Shown here piece by piece: positions 48,050-59,998 of a DNA stretch of 64,000 bases. The notes under the pieces were generated by a model. That model searched no databases. It was not told where the DNA came from and saw only the letters and a list, made by a program, of their open reading frames with translations. Source of the DNA: Psilocybe azurescens (taxonomy: Eukaryota; Basidiomycota; Agaricomycetes; Agaricales; Agrocybaceae); contig JAJIRX010000890.1 in assembly GCA_023853785.1 (NCBI GenBank), forward strand, positions 45,284 through 109,283, written 5' to 3'. Each line of letters opens with the position of its first letter. Positions within the stretch are counted from its first letter, which is position 1. Both the position numbers and the translations under genes were made by a program.

Positions 48050-49300
48050 ACCACGGCGGCAGGGTGATTACTCTTGTATCTGGTAACTGCAAATCATCTA
48101 CTCGGCGGTCTCAGCCATGTTTACGTTACAACTTGCCAAAATCCTTGATCTTTAGTACCGATACAAACAAAACATCGTCGAATCTTTTTCGAAGAGGCGA
48201 AAAATAGAGTGTGTATATGACCATCATTGTATGTCGACCGAGCTGGCACTGGTGTGCATTTGGTCTAACATGCGGTCATACTGCTCCATAACGTATTCTT
48301 TCGCCTCTCAAGAGATTCAACCTTGGTCATTTTCTTTTGAGAGGAATCAATCCTGATTTATTTTGGTCTTGTTGAACACGTCCAATATCTACTGTCCACC
48401 AACTGACCTCAGGCCGGGCACTTTTACTTACGATATCTGAACCCTCCGATCTTCAAGCTTTATTCCATGGCACTTACTTCTCAAAGAATCACCATAATTT
48501 AAAAGAGGTTCCTCGGCCTTGTACGGAACGGTTTTTTGGTACGTATTTTCTTGTAACCAAGTTAAACCAACTAAATCAATCTGTTGAAGGACCTCTGGAC
48601 CGTGTGTGCCCATGGAGTAGGACTTGGACGGTCAGGTACAGTGAACTAAAGCGTTCTTGTTCGTCGCTTTTCGGATCTTCACGAGTTACTTTAACCGATT
48701 CTGTTCTACTCTATGTAGATACATCTCTTCAATTCATATGTGCGCGCCAGTACTTGGCCGATCCATTCCCACTCGAGGACGTCTATAATCACACCGAATG
48801 AACACGCTTGAATGACCTGGGCATGTGCAATGGCACGTTGGCAGGGCGCTATTGCAGTGCTCTGTGCGATTGAAGAGATGGTGGGAACGAAAAGCGCCCA
48901 TCGCCCATCATCGGCGACGTTTTGGCACCGAGGGTACATGGTTTAATGTACGGATATCCTATTGTGGCTCGAATTATCAGATATCTTGACCAGACAGGGA
49001 CTCGTTCTGGACTGGCTCTACTGTGTACTATACTGGTACTGTCCGACAGTGTCTGACACTGCCTGACATTGACAGTGCCGGACACGAGGTCTGGTCAGGT
49101 TAGGCCTGTCAGACTCGCCGATGGATGGATGGACTTAAGCCTGAAAAGACCATTCTAGGGCCTGGATATACTTAGACCATCAGAGTCGTTACTTGGTGCA
49201 CTGACTTTTCTGTCCTAGATTGCTTTACCACCACATACATACATGTTATACTTTACGGCATTTAGATACCTTCCGTCAAAACAGCGCTCAGATTTTTCAG
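48050..49300 (+). repeat. Dispersed repeat R2, copy 3
   Basis: Has one leading module (about 48060-48310) and then the common part through TTCTGTCCTAGATTGC near 49205. It lies downstream (3') of the intact GH5 gene. In copies 1 and 2 the sequence between about 49025-49290 and 50800 of this arrangement is missing. This copy therefore shows the ancestral order R2, then GH5 3' end. Confidence 0.7.
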
Positions 49301-49635
49301 ACAGAACTCTTATCTCGATTCTTTATCGATGCATGCCATAAGCATATGATATACCCAGTACATGCTTACTTGGAGGCGTAGACTAGACTAAATAGACCAT
49401 ACCTTGACATAAATCCTGGCATAATCTAGAGTTTATTATCCGACCCCGAACTCTGATAATAGTTTTACGGGTCGCTTCAATATAATTTCGCGCGCGTATC
49501 GTAACCATTGATTCGATTCGCCTACTCGAGTATATACAGCAATGTATACTCCTTTTTAAAAATAAAATAAAAGTACATCTGAATTATTATCAAAACAAGA
49601 ATTTGACTCTTGAGGAAAAAGGAAAAGGAAAATCA
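49301..49635. other. GH5 3' flank
   Basis: AT-rich; expected to contain the GH5 3' UTR. No other feature is seen. Confidence 0.4.
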
Positions 49636-51465
49636 TCACTGAGCGGCGGCCGCGGCGGCCACCTGCGCATTCCTCCTGAGGATCTCATTCAGCTCCTCCC
49701 GCTTCACACACGCGTCGAACCTAAAGCTGCGCGCGAGCGCATCCAGCTCCTCCTCTCCCAGCCCCGTGAACTTCTCCGCCCACTCCCGCACCAGATACTC
49801 ACTGACCAGTATATTCCGACTCAGCCTCCCGACCCTGTCCTCCAGCTTCCAGACGGGGTGCGGGTACAGGTTCCTGTGCGCCTCCGGGACGTGCTCCTTG
49901 ATGTGCGCGACGAGCGGGTCGTAGATGTGGGCAATGGACGCGGTGGATGCGCCCCATGCGTCGACTGCGAGGGCGTGCTTTTTCTGGAGGAAGGAGGAGA
50001 AGAGGGAGATGTAGGGTGTGGACGGGGCGACGTGCACCATCCCCTGGAAGCCGATGTCCTTGTATAGCCAGATGGACCAGCTCAGTCGATCCTACAGTTT
50101 CAATAATAATAAAAGAAGGTCGCTATTAGCCCTTGGACGGTGAGGACATTTTCATGAACCGCACCTTGTTGTATATCTCGAGCTGGTCTTGGAGGACTTT
50201 GTACCGCACTGTATTGATCGCATCCGCGTCCTCGCCCTCGAACTGCTTGCGCGCGTAGACAGGGCCCCACTCCCCGTTCCACACACACAGGCCGCGCTGG
50301 TCCATCCACTCGCGCTTGCGCTCGTAGCTCCGCCGCATCCTGCGCCGCTGCTCCTCCGTCCCGCTGTACAGCTCCTCGCGCCCCTCCTTGCCCGGGACGA
50401 CGGGGAACCCGTACGGCGAGTAGTCGTGGATCGCGTACGCGGTGTTCGCCCACTTGTCGGACGCGTCGCCGAAGCGCGAGAAGTCGGACGCGAAGGTGTT
50501 CCCGTCGAAGAAGATCGCGTGCGCGGGGTCCGCCGCGCGGATCGCGCCGTAGACGGAGTGGTAGAAGGCGAGCAGGCGCGTGTGCGTGGCGTCGGTGGGC
50601 TCGTTGAGCGGGTTGTACCCTGCGATCCATGCGTGCGATTTGTAGTGCTGTGCGAGCTCGCTCCAGAGCCAGACGACGCGGTCTTGGAAGTCTTTGTGAT
50701 TCCAGACTACGTAGAAAAGAAAGAAAGAGAGAAAGAAAGAAAGAAGATTTGGTCAGATGGTAGAGCAGGGTAGTAAGAGCTGCTCACAATTGGCGATGTG
50801 GCCTCCGTGGTCGGAGTGCCAGTCGGTGTTCTGCCCGCCGGGCGCGGTGTGCAGGTCGAGGATGGTGTAGATCCCGTGCTTGGCGCAGATGTCGATGACC
50901 CTGTCCAGGTGCTTGAACCCTGATTCCTTGAGCACGCGGGGGTTCATGTCGTCTACAATGTTGGACTGGTTAATATTGAAATAATAATAAGGTCGATTCA
51001 TCTTTACCTTCGAAATGACGATAGTTAAATGGGAGGCGAATGCAGTTCAGCCCTAGGCTCTTGAAGAAAGCCGCATCTGCGTCTTCGAAGAAATATTCCA
51101 AGAACTTTAAGGATAGTATGAGAGGAGCGTAAATGTGAATAAGAGATGGATATTGTATTTACCTTGTCGAAGAAGAATTCAGACTTTTCTTCACCAATAG
51201 TCTCTGCCAACGCTTCACGGATCTGGAATTCGCACCCCGGAAAACCTGCAAAAGAGCATTTTCATCAGGGGTTGTCGTTGGTCATGAGAAAGACGGACCT
51301 GTTATAAAGTTCTCCATGCTGAACGATGCACATAAGCAAAGGGAGCCCCTATGTGTGTAATGATTCAACGCACTTCATCCAGCCTCCCAGACCAGCACCG
51401 CGTAGGATGACTTCGTTGCCCTGCTCGTCAACGATTTTGGTTCCAGATACCTTGAGGAAAGACAT
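49636..51465 (-). CDS. Glycoside hydrolase family 5 glucanase, 484 aa
   Basis: Retaining beta-glucanase (GH5), probably acting on beta-1,3- or related cell-wall glucans; the subfamily is not certain. Exons: 51465-51374, 51318-51299, 51245-51163, 51104-51008, 50952-50788, 50706-50165, 50091-49636; the sum is 485 codons with TGA at 49638-49636. No signal peptide: it starts MSFLKVSGTKIVDEQGNEVI, so it is intracellular or non-classically secreted. Order of motifs: ILRGAGLGGW, MENFITGFPGCEFQ, SLGLNCIRLPFNYRHFE, HGIYTILDLHTAPGGQNTDW, IAGYNPLNEPTDATH (acid/base Glu in NEP), AIFFDGNTFASDF, YAIHDYSPYGFP and CVWNGEWGPVYA (nucleophile Glu), then DRLSWSIWLYKDIGFQGM. All catalytic residues are present. 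A TATA box lies 75 nt upstream. Intron 5 carries a GAAA-rich microsatellite. Two truncated copies lie at 35.5 and 40.3-41.3 kb. GC content is high in the last two exons. Confidence 0.92.
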
Positions 51466-51539
51466 GGCGGCAGCAGGAGTACAAAGCAGGAGGTATCAGT
51501 AGGTGTGAAATATCCTTCATGGGAGGTGAGATAGCCCTG

Positions 51540-51548
51540 CTTTTATAG
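51540..51548 (-). promoter_or_regulatory. TATA box of the GH5 gene
   Basis: Minus-strand CTATAAAAG lies 75 nt before the ATG at 51465, matching the spacing at the glucoamylase and CAP genes. Confidence 0.6.
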
Positions 51549-51821
51549 CGAGAGATTGTTCCAAGAGTGGATATGCATTCTGGATATTCTGGATAGTCGC
51601 GGACCGACGGGAGACCAGCTGGACATCCCCACACCACCGACAATTCCCCGATCCTGTGGGGAAACCAATGCACAGGTGAACGATTAGAGAGTTGATATTG
51701 GAGATGCCATGGTCGATTATTTGAAATATAATTCGGTCACCAGTGGTGTATTTCCAGGAGTGGCCTTGCTGTGAAACAGAAAGGCTCCCCACTGTCTAAA
51801 ATACCTATGTTATGTAACTTA

Positions 51822-52095
51822 TGTTGGTACATTGTTTGTTTCTCTTCCGTTTGCCAAACACTTGGACGTTCAGATTCTGGGAAACTCGACAGAATGTTGG
51901 TACGTTGTTTGTTCCTCTTCCGTTTGCCAAACACTTGGACGTTCAGATTCTGGGAAACTCGAAAAAATGTTGGTACGTTGTTTGTTCCTATTCCGTTTGC
52001 CAAACACTCGGACGTTCAGATTCTGGGATAACTCGATGAAATGTTGGTACGTTATTTGTTCTTCTTTCGTTTGCCAAATAATTGGACGTTACTCG
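51822..52095. repeat. 73-bp tandem repeat, four units
   Basis: Units start at 51822, 51895, 51968 and 52042 (spacing 73, 73, 74), each beginning TGTTGGTAC. They contain CGTTTGCCAAACA, an imperfect palindrome, then TTGGACGTTCAGATTCTGGG. The last unit is incomplete. The array lies just beyond the 3' end of the Helitron coding region. It may be the element's subterminal repeat, but I did not find a clear CTRR end or hairpin. Confidence 0.85.
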
Positions 52096-52153
52096 GGATT
52101 CCTACGTCTAGTGCTCTACTTCACCATCCCGCCTGTCGTCGTCTTCTGTCGTC

Positions 52154-54150
52154 TTATCTTAACCCTTGGCCCCGGAGGTTTCTATCCAGCTCCCATGCGT
52201 CCCTTGTTCGCTCGTTTATTTCCTCTAGTCTTTTCATGTCTTTTCGAAGATCCTCAGACGGGTGATGCTGGAAAAGCTTGCGATCGAAAGGTCTGAGAAG
52301 CCTGATGGTATCTCTCCCTCTGCTCCTGGACATAGCCACATAGACTCCGAACGGTGAAAGGCTACCAGTCGGGGGTTTCGCGAGGTCGATTATAACATAT
52401 TCGATTGTTTGACCTTGTGACTTGTAATCGGTGAACGCGTATCCAGCTGTGATACCATACTGTCTTCTTTTTATTAACATCGATTTCTTCTTTTTGCCTT
52501 TAGTCTTGACAGAAAACGTTGCCTCTGATGGTGTTAAAGGTATGAGGCCAGGTTCTATACCGTCGAACTGTAGTTCTGTGCGCTTATTTGGTTTGAAGAG
52601 TATCATCGCTGGTGGGTACTTCAGCTTTGCTGTGCCGTCCGTGATTGGTGGGTGCGTCCATTCTCTTTCATCCAATATTATGTCGTGTATGATCCCGCGC
52701 GTCCCGTTGGCAATGTTGCCTTCTGTTGCGATATTCAATAATATCATTGCTTTCATGCCGACCGCTATCTGAACCGTCTCCGCCAGCTTCTGTGTGTGAT
52801 CTTCATTGAGTTTGGCAATTTCGCACCGGGTGCTTATTGATGGTCTTTCTCCAGTCTTCTTCACTGTGTCCTCTGCTTCTACAATGTACCGAATATTGCC
52901 TGTTGTTCTGCAATGTTTGGCCAGAGATTCCACATTCCACATTTCTCTCACAACGTGTCGACTGGTCACTAAAACGGCATCGCTCCAAGGCGCTTCTTGA
53001 AAGTTTGGCTTGTCGCACTCCTTGTGCTCCAGTACCAATTTCTCGACTTCTTCAATATCGTTGTAGTCGCATTCGCCCACCCGGAGCCTGTTGAGTATAT
53101 CTATCCAAACTTTGTCTTTGATGCGTATTTGCTTATCCAGAATAACAACAGTGTCAAACTGCTTGAATATTTCACGTCCGATGGTTGCTCTGGCGGTGTC
53201 TTTCTGTTTTTCAACGTACAGAGCTCCGGTAGCATTTCCGACTGGAGGGAACTGGTGAAAATCGCCCGTGAATATCAGATGCATCCCTCCGAATGGGTCT
53301 TCTGCGCTTCCTTTGAAATCATTTGCTCTTGTATGGCCAGTCACTTCTGATGTCAGGAACACCCCTGTTTTGTCCGTCATGGACACTTCGTCCAATATAA
53401 GGAAGGCTTTCCCCTCTATGTTCCTTCGCCGTTTATTTAATGTTTTGTCGCATGCCCCCTCTAGCCAATCTTCCTTCGTAGGTGGCCTTTGCGAAAGACC
53501 AGCCCATGAGTGTAGCGTCATACCTCCTATGTCGGTTGCCGCAATCCCAGTCGTTCGCGCATTTCGCTAAAATGTCTAGCTGTCCATAGTACCGAAAGGT
53601 CTCCGTGATTGCTCCGATTAGCATCGATTTCCCAGTGCCCCCTTGCCCGAGTATCAACATTCTCAATTGGGGAGCTTTTCCGTCTATTAACTTCACTGTG
53701 AGCATCTAAATTTGCATCGTTGACATTTGTGCACTCACTCGTCATGTGCTGCTGCAGCCTCCTTTCGACTATGTCATGCGCTCTTCTTTGCTCTTCGTTC
53801 AAGAGTGCCAACAACATGCGTTCTTGTCTTGGAACCGGTACTCCCGAATCTGTCAACACTCTTGACGGCTCGATTGGCAATATCTCGGGTGCCGTGTTGG
53901 CTGTCGACAAATTCGGTGCTCTGTTCTGTACGCTTCCATTTACCGTGTCTGCCTGAGGTTCTGTACTGACTGTTCGCCTTACAGTCTCCTTCAATTTCTT
54001 CTCCCAGGCTGCGATTTTCAAAGTGTCGTCGCCTGATGCCAACTTGCGTCCAGCATTCCACACTGTTTCCATCGGACTGTCGTCAAACACTCCTGCACAG
54101 TATCCTTCGGTATAGCGCTGCCGTTCCAAACATTGTGTCCCTAGCTGCAA
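52154..54150 (-). pseudogene. Helitron PIF1-type helicase part
   Basis: DNA helicase of the Helitron. LLALLNEEQRRAHDIVERRL opens it, MLILGQGGTGKSMLIGAI is Walker A, FLILDEVSM is Walker B, and FTGDFHQFPPVG is motif III. NIATEGNIANGTRGI and YAFTDYKSQGQTIEYVII come near the end, then FGVYVAMSRSRGRDTI. A one-base insertion between LAKCA and TTGIAATDIGGMTLHSWAG (about 53570) and another frame change near 53700 break it. The helicase body 52154-53521 is open over 455 codons, so decay is recent. Confidence 0.85.
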
Positions 54151-56640
54151 TCTTTTCCAATCTTGCTATCTCCAGGTCTTCTTCTGTCATCTCGTCCTCG
54201 ATTACATTGGCTCTGACTAGCTCATCCATCTCGGCCCTATCCTCTTCGCTTATTTCGGAGCTCAAATTCGAGCGGATCACCTTCGCGGGCTGTCTTTTCT
54301 TCCTCCCTCCTCGCATGGGCTCCGTCCAAACACTCATAATAGTACTGGATGTTATGGATGATTTTCAGAACCTCTCGGTCGCCCTGTTCCAGCATGCGAT
54401 CGAACTTTCCTTTGAACGTGGAGAAGTCGCCTTTGAGCTCAGATAGCTCGCTCCATGGGCTCAGCAATGCGAGGGATTGATGCGTAGTAAAATTCTTTTT
54501 CATGCTCTTCGGTTCCATTGTTCCTTGGGAACCATCTGCCTACGAACCGAGGCATCGTCTACGTGTCCATCGCCCCTTACGATACGACATCTCGTCGGTT
54601 TTCCAGCGCCTTCTTTGTATTTTACCCGCTCACTGAGCGGCCGTCCCTCTCCCCCGCGAATTGGTGTTGCTCCTCCCTCGTCACCTTCCTCTCCCTCTCC
54701 CTCTTCCTCATCCTCATTTTCGAAGTCAGGATTGTCAATATCGAAATTGCCGTCGACGGCAGCGACATCAACACCAACAATAGCGGCATCGACACCAACA
54801 ACGGCGTCGGCGACAGTAGCCGCAGTATTGGCATCGGTGGCAGCGTTAGCATTCGGCGTTTTTGTTTTCTTCTTTTTCTTCTTCACAATGTCTCCTTCGT
54901 ACGTGTTCAACATGAACTTCAGAAAGTTCATTTCACGGAGCTCTTCTCCTCTGAATTTGTAATCTTTCAGTTGGTCTCTCAATACCACTTTTCCTCCGAC
55001 CATATTGATTGTAACATTCGATTCCTGCTTTTAGATGATTCAGCTCTTTGAAGCCCGTGCTATTGCTGGTCTTACCCCTGGATCCGGTACATGTTCTCTT
55101 TGCGTCATCAGCACCGTCGAGCTTCCTTGAGCAGGCGTCAGCGTCTCAAAAGAAGTAGGCGATCCATGTGTTTGGTCCGCGCCGTCTCTTGAACTTATAA
55201 CCCCTCTGCTGCAATTGTAAGTCGGATCCCACACACTGCTGGTATGATGTACACTCACCTGGGCCTGTCTAGTTCAGGAAATATTGTTTGTAAGCTTCGG
55301 GCAGCCGCATCCCAGAATATGGATACGAAATGGTGTGATTCATAAATATCTCCCCATCCCATGATATAGCTCATCACCTCAGGTGCGCTGAACTCCCGGT
55401 ATCTTGTCAATGAATTTGCGCATCGTTGAATCAGTCTTTTGTTGACAAGGTTCATGTCTGTCTGGCGTCTATCCGCTGCCCTTGAGAAAGCTAATGTGGT
55501 TGCGAGCAGGGCCGACACGTTTGACGACCTTTGCTGTTTCTTCGTCAGCGTAGTTTGTTATGTAGAATGTGATCGTGGCAGTATCCTTTCCACTCATGAT
55601 AAGCTTGAGGTCATGGTTCGCCCTCAATGCCTGCATAATGCTTGGATTGAACGAGTTCAACAGCTCACATACTCGTTTCGGCCCCCAATTTCCAACTTCA
55701 TCAACCCAATCGTCTATCGCCTTATGGAACGGGGCCCTCCTCTTGCATTCCAGTCGTCCTTTTACCAACTTGAGACACGCGGCTGGCGTGCATTTATGGT
55801 ATTGCAACGCCCTCACAAGCTTTGCAAGTCGGTCTAATAACTCTTCGTCGGTGGCAGTCCGGCCGGATCGACTGGATGAGAATATGATATTCCCGCCGAC
55901 CTTTGGTATTTCGAGAACCTGCTCCTTGGTCTTGCCGCCCGATATCGGCCTGGATTACATTTTTGATGTACGCTTTCATCTTTTTCTGAACCCTTCTGTT
56001 TTCAGGGCAGTCTTGATCTCGTGTGCCGTCGGGCGCTCTTTCAGCCAGATGAGAGTGTGCAAGTGCAGCGTCCAGCGTCCTTGTGCCTCAACTGTTCCGA
56101 TATAGCTCTGGACTTTCCCTAGCACCCCATACTCGCGTTCAAGTTTCCCTTTTGGATGCTTTTTGATTCCTAGCAACTCCTCAAACACGGTCTTCACTAT
56201 AAAATGAAAGTATTGTGCTGAGGCATATGGATCGGCTGCGATGTTCATGGCTCTCGTGATATGGTCGGGCCGGCAGTGTTGCAGAAAGCATCCATATCGA
56301 TCTCCTCTCCGGCGAATACTTGGGCTATAGGGTCTTGAGAGTCCGCCGGATTGATTGTCATCCAGATCGATGGTGGATTGAAGATCAAATTCGTGCCCCA
56401 CACCTTCGATCTAACACTCACCCTCGACTCGTCTGTCCCTTTCACTTTTGTCCGGACCGCGCTCAGTTCCTCCTGGAGAGCCCTGACTGCAGGATTGGAA
56501 AATCTCGCTCCTCGGGTCTCTTCTTTGCTTGCCTCAAGCAGATCTGCGGGCTTGAGGTTGGCTATCATGTTCATGTTAGCGTACGAATGTCGATTTTTTC
56601 ATTTGTAACACGGCTGATCTGCACACAGCTCTCTTCTGCA
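54151..56640 (-). pseudogene. Helitron Rep (HUH endonuclease) part
   Basis: Rolling-circle initiator. The N part reads SIWMTINPADSQDPIAQVFA. The HUH metal motif is in WTLHLHTLIWLKERPTAHEI, and the catalytic two-tyrosine motif in TFYITNYA, followed in another frame by KKQQRSSNVSALLATTLAF. Downstream come SAPEVMSYIMGWGDIYESHH and ELREMNFLKFMLNTYEGDI. Between this and the helicase is an Ala/Val/Asp-rich low-complexity tract (about 54720-54860). Key residues H-x-H and Y-x3-Y are still present. A frameshift falls directly after the tyrosines near 55540. Confidence 0.8.
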
Positions 56641-58540
56641 TGACGCCAAAAACCTGGAAAGGGTACTGAATTTCTTTTCTAAATCTCCGGTCCACGTATT
56701 CCATTGTCCATCTGACGGTGTGTCTCGTAGGCTATATATACCGGTCTGTTCATCTCGATCCCGCCCATCCCGTACGGAAATAACGTTGGGAAGCATCCCA
56801 GTAGATGATTAGGATTGCTCGGCCCTCCGTCGTTTCTTAGACCAGTTTTGGGATCCACGCGTGCATATTCGTTGACGAAAGCACTTCCCGGCGTATGGTA
56901 TAGTCTTCTGGGATATCTTGCTCCATGCAGCTATTGCTGAGAGCGTGTGCGAGAAGTTCTGATGAACTGATATCCCCTCCATCTATGTCAACTACCCCCA
57001 TTGACTGTAGAGGGATAACCATAGGCTCAACTTCGTCGGTCTCTAGTTCAGTTAATTTGAATCAGAACTTGTTGTCTCTATATAAGTGACTGTATCTTAC
57101 GCTGTTCATTTTCTTCGTGAAGCTCATCTATTTCTGCAAGTCCGGCCTCATTCAACGTGATTCTGTATGTTTTCTCTCAGCAGTTTAGCTAAATGCGCAC
57201 TCGGCTGATTGTGTAAAGATCGTACCTTCGTCAGCTGCATCCTCTGGTACGTAACCTGAGTGTTCTCTCTCTACTGCTTCGATGTCCGCTGAATGCTTCG
57301 CCGTCATTATCAATTCTTCTGGGATCCCATCTTCTGGAAGTAAGGTGAGGTTTTCTTCCGAGATCGTTATATCTGCATAGAGCATGTTGTTGATTTTGAG
57401 CCATCGTAGAGCGTCCCTCACCCGTCTTCGTCTGACTCTAAACATGGTCGGCATTGATGATTCTGGCAATCCCTTTGGGCCAACGAATGTGACGCCGATG
57501 GTTGCTGGAAGAATTTTGGGCGGGCGTGGGTACATTTTTAAGCCTCCCTCCAGCATTGATGTGACTTGATTTGGGTTCAGCCGGTACGTTGATACATTCC
57601 CTCGAAGCCCATTATGCATCTGAGCGCGATCCCAAGCTTGTGCTCCCTTCTGCTTCGGAAAAGCTTGACGATATAAGCAGCCGGGAAGTATACTGCTATC
57701 AGCATCCTTTCTGGCAGTGTTAGATCTTGAAGCTCCTTGGGTACGTCGCCTATCCAAAGGTCATTTCCTAAACTGAATTTTGGTCTTTTCTCGGTTTTCA
57801 GCGAGTTGTAACATTCCGAGCAGATTATAAGGGTATTGCCGTCGTTGATGACTGAATCCCCATGAACCAACATACCGTCCATCAAAACGTGGGCAGGATG
57901 CGGAGTCGCCGGTGCAAGAAGCTCCTTGTTCGGTATTTCGTCCAAATCCTTCTCTCTTAGATCCTCTTCTGGCCTGTCCTCGCGCATGATCCACATGTCC
58001 GCCGACGCAAAGCTTCGTTACTGGTGGCGCTCTATAAATAATCCAAGCCTTTCTTTCAGTGTATCCGTTGTCGGTGCACTGAGAAAATCGCTCTGAATGA
58101 CTTCTTCTATACGGCGTTCTGAGACTTCATAGAAGTCGTCCCTCTCTGTATCCTCGTCGCTGTCCGTCTTCGGGTGTTGACCGCTGGCAGCTCTTCTCTC
58201 CTCTGTCGCTTCATCGTTCTGACAGTGCCAATGTCGTCCGTGGCCCTTCGTCTTTGATTTCCGGGTCTCGCATATCTTCCCTCCCCCTCGCGGGCGACAG
58301 TGGCCGCTGCATCCGCCGTTATTGCGTTAACCACATGCTCTGGAAACGTTGCAATCATCGCGTGCATTTGAAGAAGGGACCTCAGAGACGCATGAGTATG
58401 CCTCTCGGTCGAGTGTTGTATGATCAATGACCTAAGTTTAGACGCTGTTATTTGTCTTAAACTCTCCATGGTAAACCATGGGTTGAGTGAATCAAGGTGG
58501 AAAGCATCCCCTATTCCGGACAACAGGTGATGTATTCATG
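56641..58540 (-). pseudogene. Helitron N-terminal region with DUF6570-type domain
   Basis: Reads, in translation order, DAFHLDSLNPWFTMESLRQI, then ERMLIAVYFPAAYIVKLF, HNGLRGNVSTYRLNPNQV, PPKILPATIGVTFVGPKG and LRWLKINNMLYADI. This is the conserved block (DUF6570) found at the front of many fungal Helitron proteins. The pieces lie in different frames (58107-58523, 57577-57996, 57185-57757, 56599-57022) joined by introns or indels that I did not fully resolve. No ATG is left in the first frame, so the true start is lost or in an unseen exon. Confidence 0.7.
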
Positions 58541-58739
58541 TTCCGCTGCACTGCTATTTCAAATTCTTCAATCTTACCAAACACCTTTATGGACCTCTCC
58601 TGGGACATCGTCGATAACAACGCCGTATATAGTATGAGGGACTCCATGATGGGTCTGTGTTCTATGCGTTCATGTTTACAGGTATGTTACATCATTTTCT
58701 TCTAATTCTGCCTCTTAAATAACCCTGTATCAGGATGTC

Positions 58740-59287
58740 AATTCCGAAGTTGTGGTTTTTTAGGTGGCGCGTGCAACAGCATTTTCTCCGTGGAAGTCCC
58801 GGCTCTTGCTGGTTCGCCGACGATTGTCTCGCATCGAGACTTAGATGTTTTCTTGTGGCTTCCAATGTGTCCACATCTTCTGGACCACTTCACAGACCTT
58901 AGCGACGACTATCGGATTACAATTGAACGTGTACCTCAGGGCAGTGACGATAGAATGCTTTACACGTTTGTTCATTTTAATCAGGTAAATCTTGCCATAC
59001 ATCATCTAGTAGTAAGACTAAATTCATGCAAAGGCTGCTATCCAGCGTATATCATCCTCCTTAAACAGTCTAGTGGCATCGATTCTACTCGGTGTTTGTT
59101 CGTCGTCGCCTTGGAGGGAATGGTACGGCGAAATTCTTATCGTAAAGTCCCTTGCGGACGGCACGGTGGTCAATATGACTTCAGCCGACTTTTGCTCGTG
59201 CCTGGCATGTTAAAAGAGTATGTCATTTCAATGACATCTTCCGCCTCCGGCTTTAATTCACAATCTTCGACAGAGTGGTGGGATTGA
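58740..59287 (+). CDS. Hypothetical protein, 5' end uncertain
   Basis: Open frame from about 58740 to TGA 59285-59287, reading SPTIVSHRDLDVFLWLPMCP, then FTDLSDDYRITIERVPQGSD and RHGGQYDFSRLLLVPGMLKE. No domain is recognised. An 84-nt segment at 58985-59068 (GTAAAT to AACAG) has intron form and no stop, so both spliced and unspliced forms stay open; its sequence is less protein-like. I see no convincing first ATG in this frame. It adjoins the Helitron 5' side and could be a host gene cut by it. Confidence 0.35.
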
Positions 59288-59330
59288 GAGACGATCACGA
59301 TCTCTGAGTTTGATTTTGATCTTTCTCTCC

Positions 59331-59349
59331 TTTTTTTTTTTTTTTTTTT
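59331..59349. repeat. Poly-T run of 19
   Basis: Uninterrupted T run; it could be the tail of a minus-strand retroposon, but no duplication is visible around it. Confidence 0.8.
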
Positions 59350-59512
59350 GCTATAGATCCGTTCGTCGGTACCGATTCTAAATAGGTTCTTGGGTTTATT
59401 GATAATTCAAATTTCAAGTTTTTGATCGTTACTTGGCCCCTCTCGGCTCTCTAACATTCCACATTATCTCGAGAATTCTTGAGACGTCTTACTCCCACTC
59501 GCTGTGATTTCC

Positions 59513-59998
59513 ATGACAGGTGACTTTACCGTATCTTTGTATAGAGGCGATGTATTCTTATATGTTAATTTCTACAGATATGTCCGATCTATCCAGTGAA
59601 TTGCTTTGGAAGATCTCAGAGTCCTGCTCGTGGTCGTCCCTCGTAGCACTAAACGCGACCAACCGACGATTCAGGCGACTGATTCAGGAATTCATATGTC
59701 GCAGAGTGAAGACTTTTTAGTCGACTTTTTACCTGTGGATGCTGTCGTCACGTTATTTGGTCTATTGCGCATCCACGAAGGTGTGATAATCGGGCCCATT
59801 GTGAGATGTATAATGAGTGTCCACACCACTATCTACCGTCGCATCAACCCTAGGCAGCTCGATATCATCCTTCCTTCTTCCTCTGCCTGGTCGAGTTTGC
59901 AGGAGTTGCTGATGTCCAATGGGTACCTCGTAGACCATACCGGTCGTGTTGATTCCAGGTTGTCAGTGGGATACAAAACGTTCAAAAGTTCTTATTAG
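59513..59998 (+). pseudogene. F-box type protein, one frameshift
   Basis: Start ATG 59513 (MT), intron 59520-59577, then SDLSSELLWKISESCSWSSL and VALNATNRRFRRLIQEFICR, a basidiomycete F-box. F-box proteins recruit substrates to SCF ubiquitin ligases through Skp1. After RRVKTF the frame stops at TAG, but VDFLPVDAVVTLFGLLRIHE continues one frame over. The run GACTTTTTAG (59711-59720) lacks one T. The tail reads SSSAWSSLQELLMSNGYLVD and ends at TAG 59996-59998. It is a short member, probably truncated. It is next to a second F-box-like gene in the same orientation. Confidence 0.55.

Larger units (their letters stand above)
52096..58540 (-). mobile_element. Decayed Helitron (rolling-circle transposon)
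   Basis: Read on the minus strand, the coding order is a DUF6570-type front, Helitron-like N domain, Rep HUH nuclease with two-Tyr motif, and PIF1 helicase. This is the standard Helitron RepHel layout as found in agarics. Frame changes are needed in at least three places: after YITNYAD near 55540, between the Rep and helicase parts near 53700, and after LAKCA near 53570. It is therefore unlikely to be autonomous. I did not locate the 5' TC or 3' CTRR ends, so the limits are those of recognisable coding sequence. Confidence 0.85.

Noticed and set aside
34100..49300. R2 copies considered as LTRs of a retrotransposon
   Set aside because: They are direct repeats, but I see no gag, protease, reverse transcriptase or integrase between any pair, no primer-binding site, and unequal numbers of leading modules. 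Duplication with GH5 explains them better.
50189..50773. Plus-strand 194-codon and minus-strand 176-codon alternate frames in the GH5 region
   Set aside because: They overlap GH5 exon 6, which carries both catalytic motifs. The alternate frames have only Arg/Ala/Val-rich composition from GC bias.
51600..51665. TCCCCACA..TGTGGGGA inverted repeat as the Helitron 3' hairpin
   Set aside because: It lies within the GH5 upstream region, more than 150 bp beyond the tandem array, with no CTRR end at the proper distance. Kept only as a curiosity.
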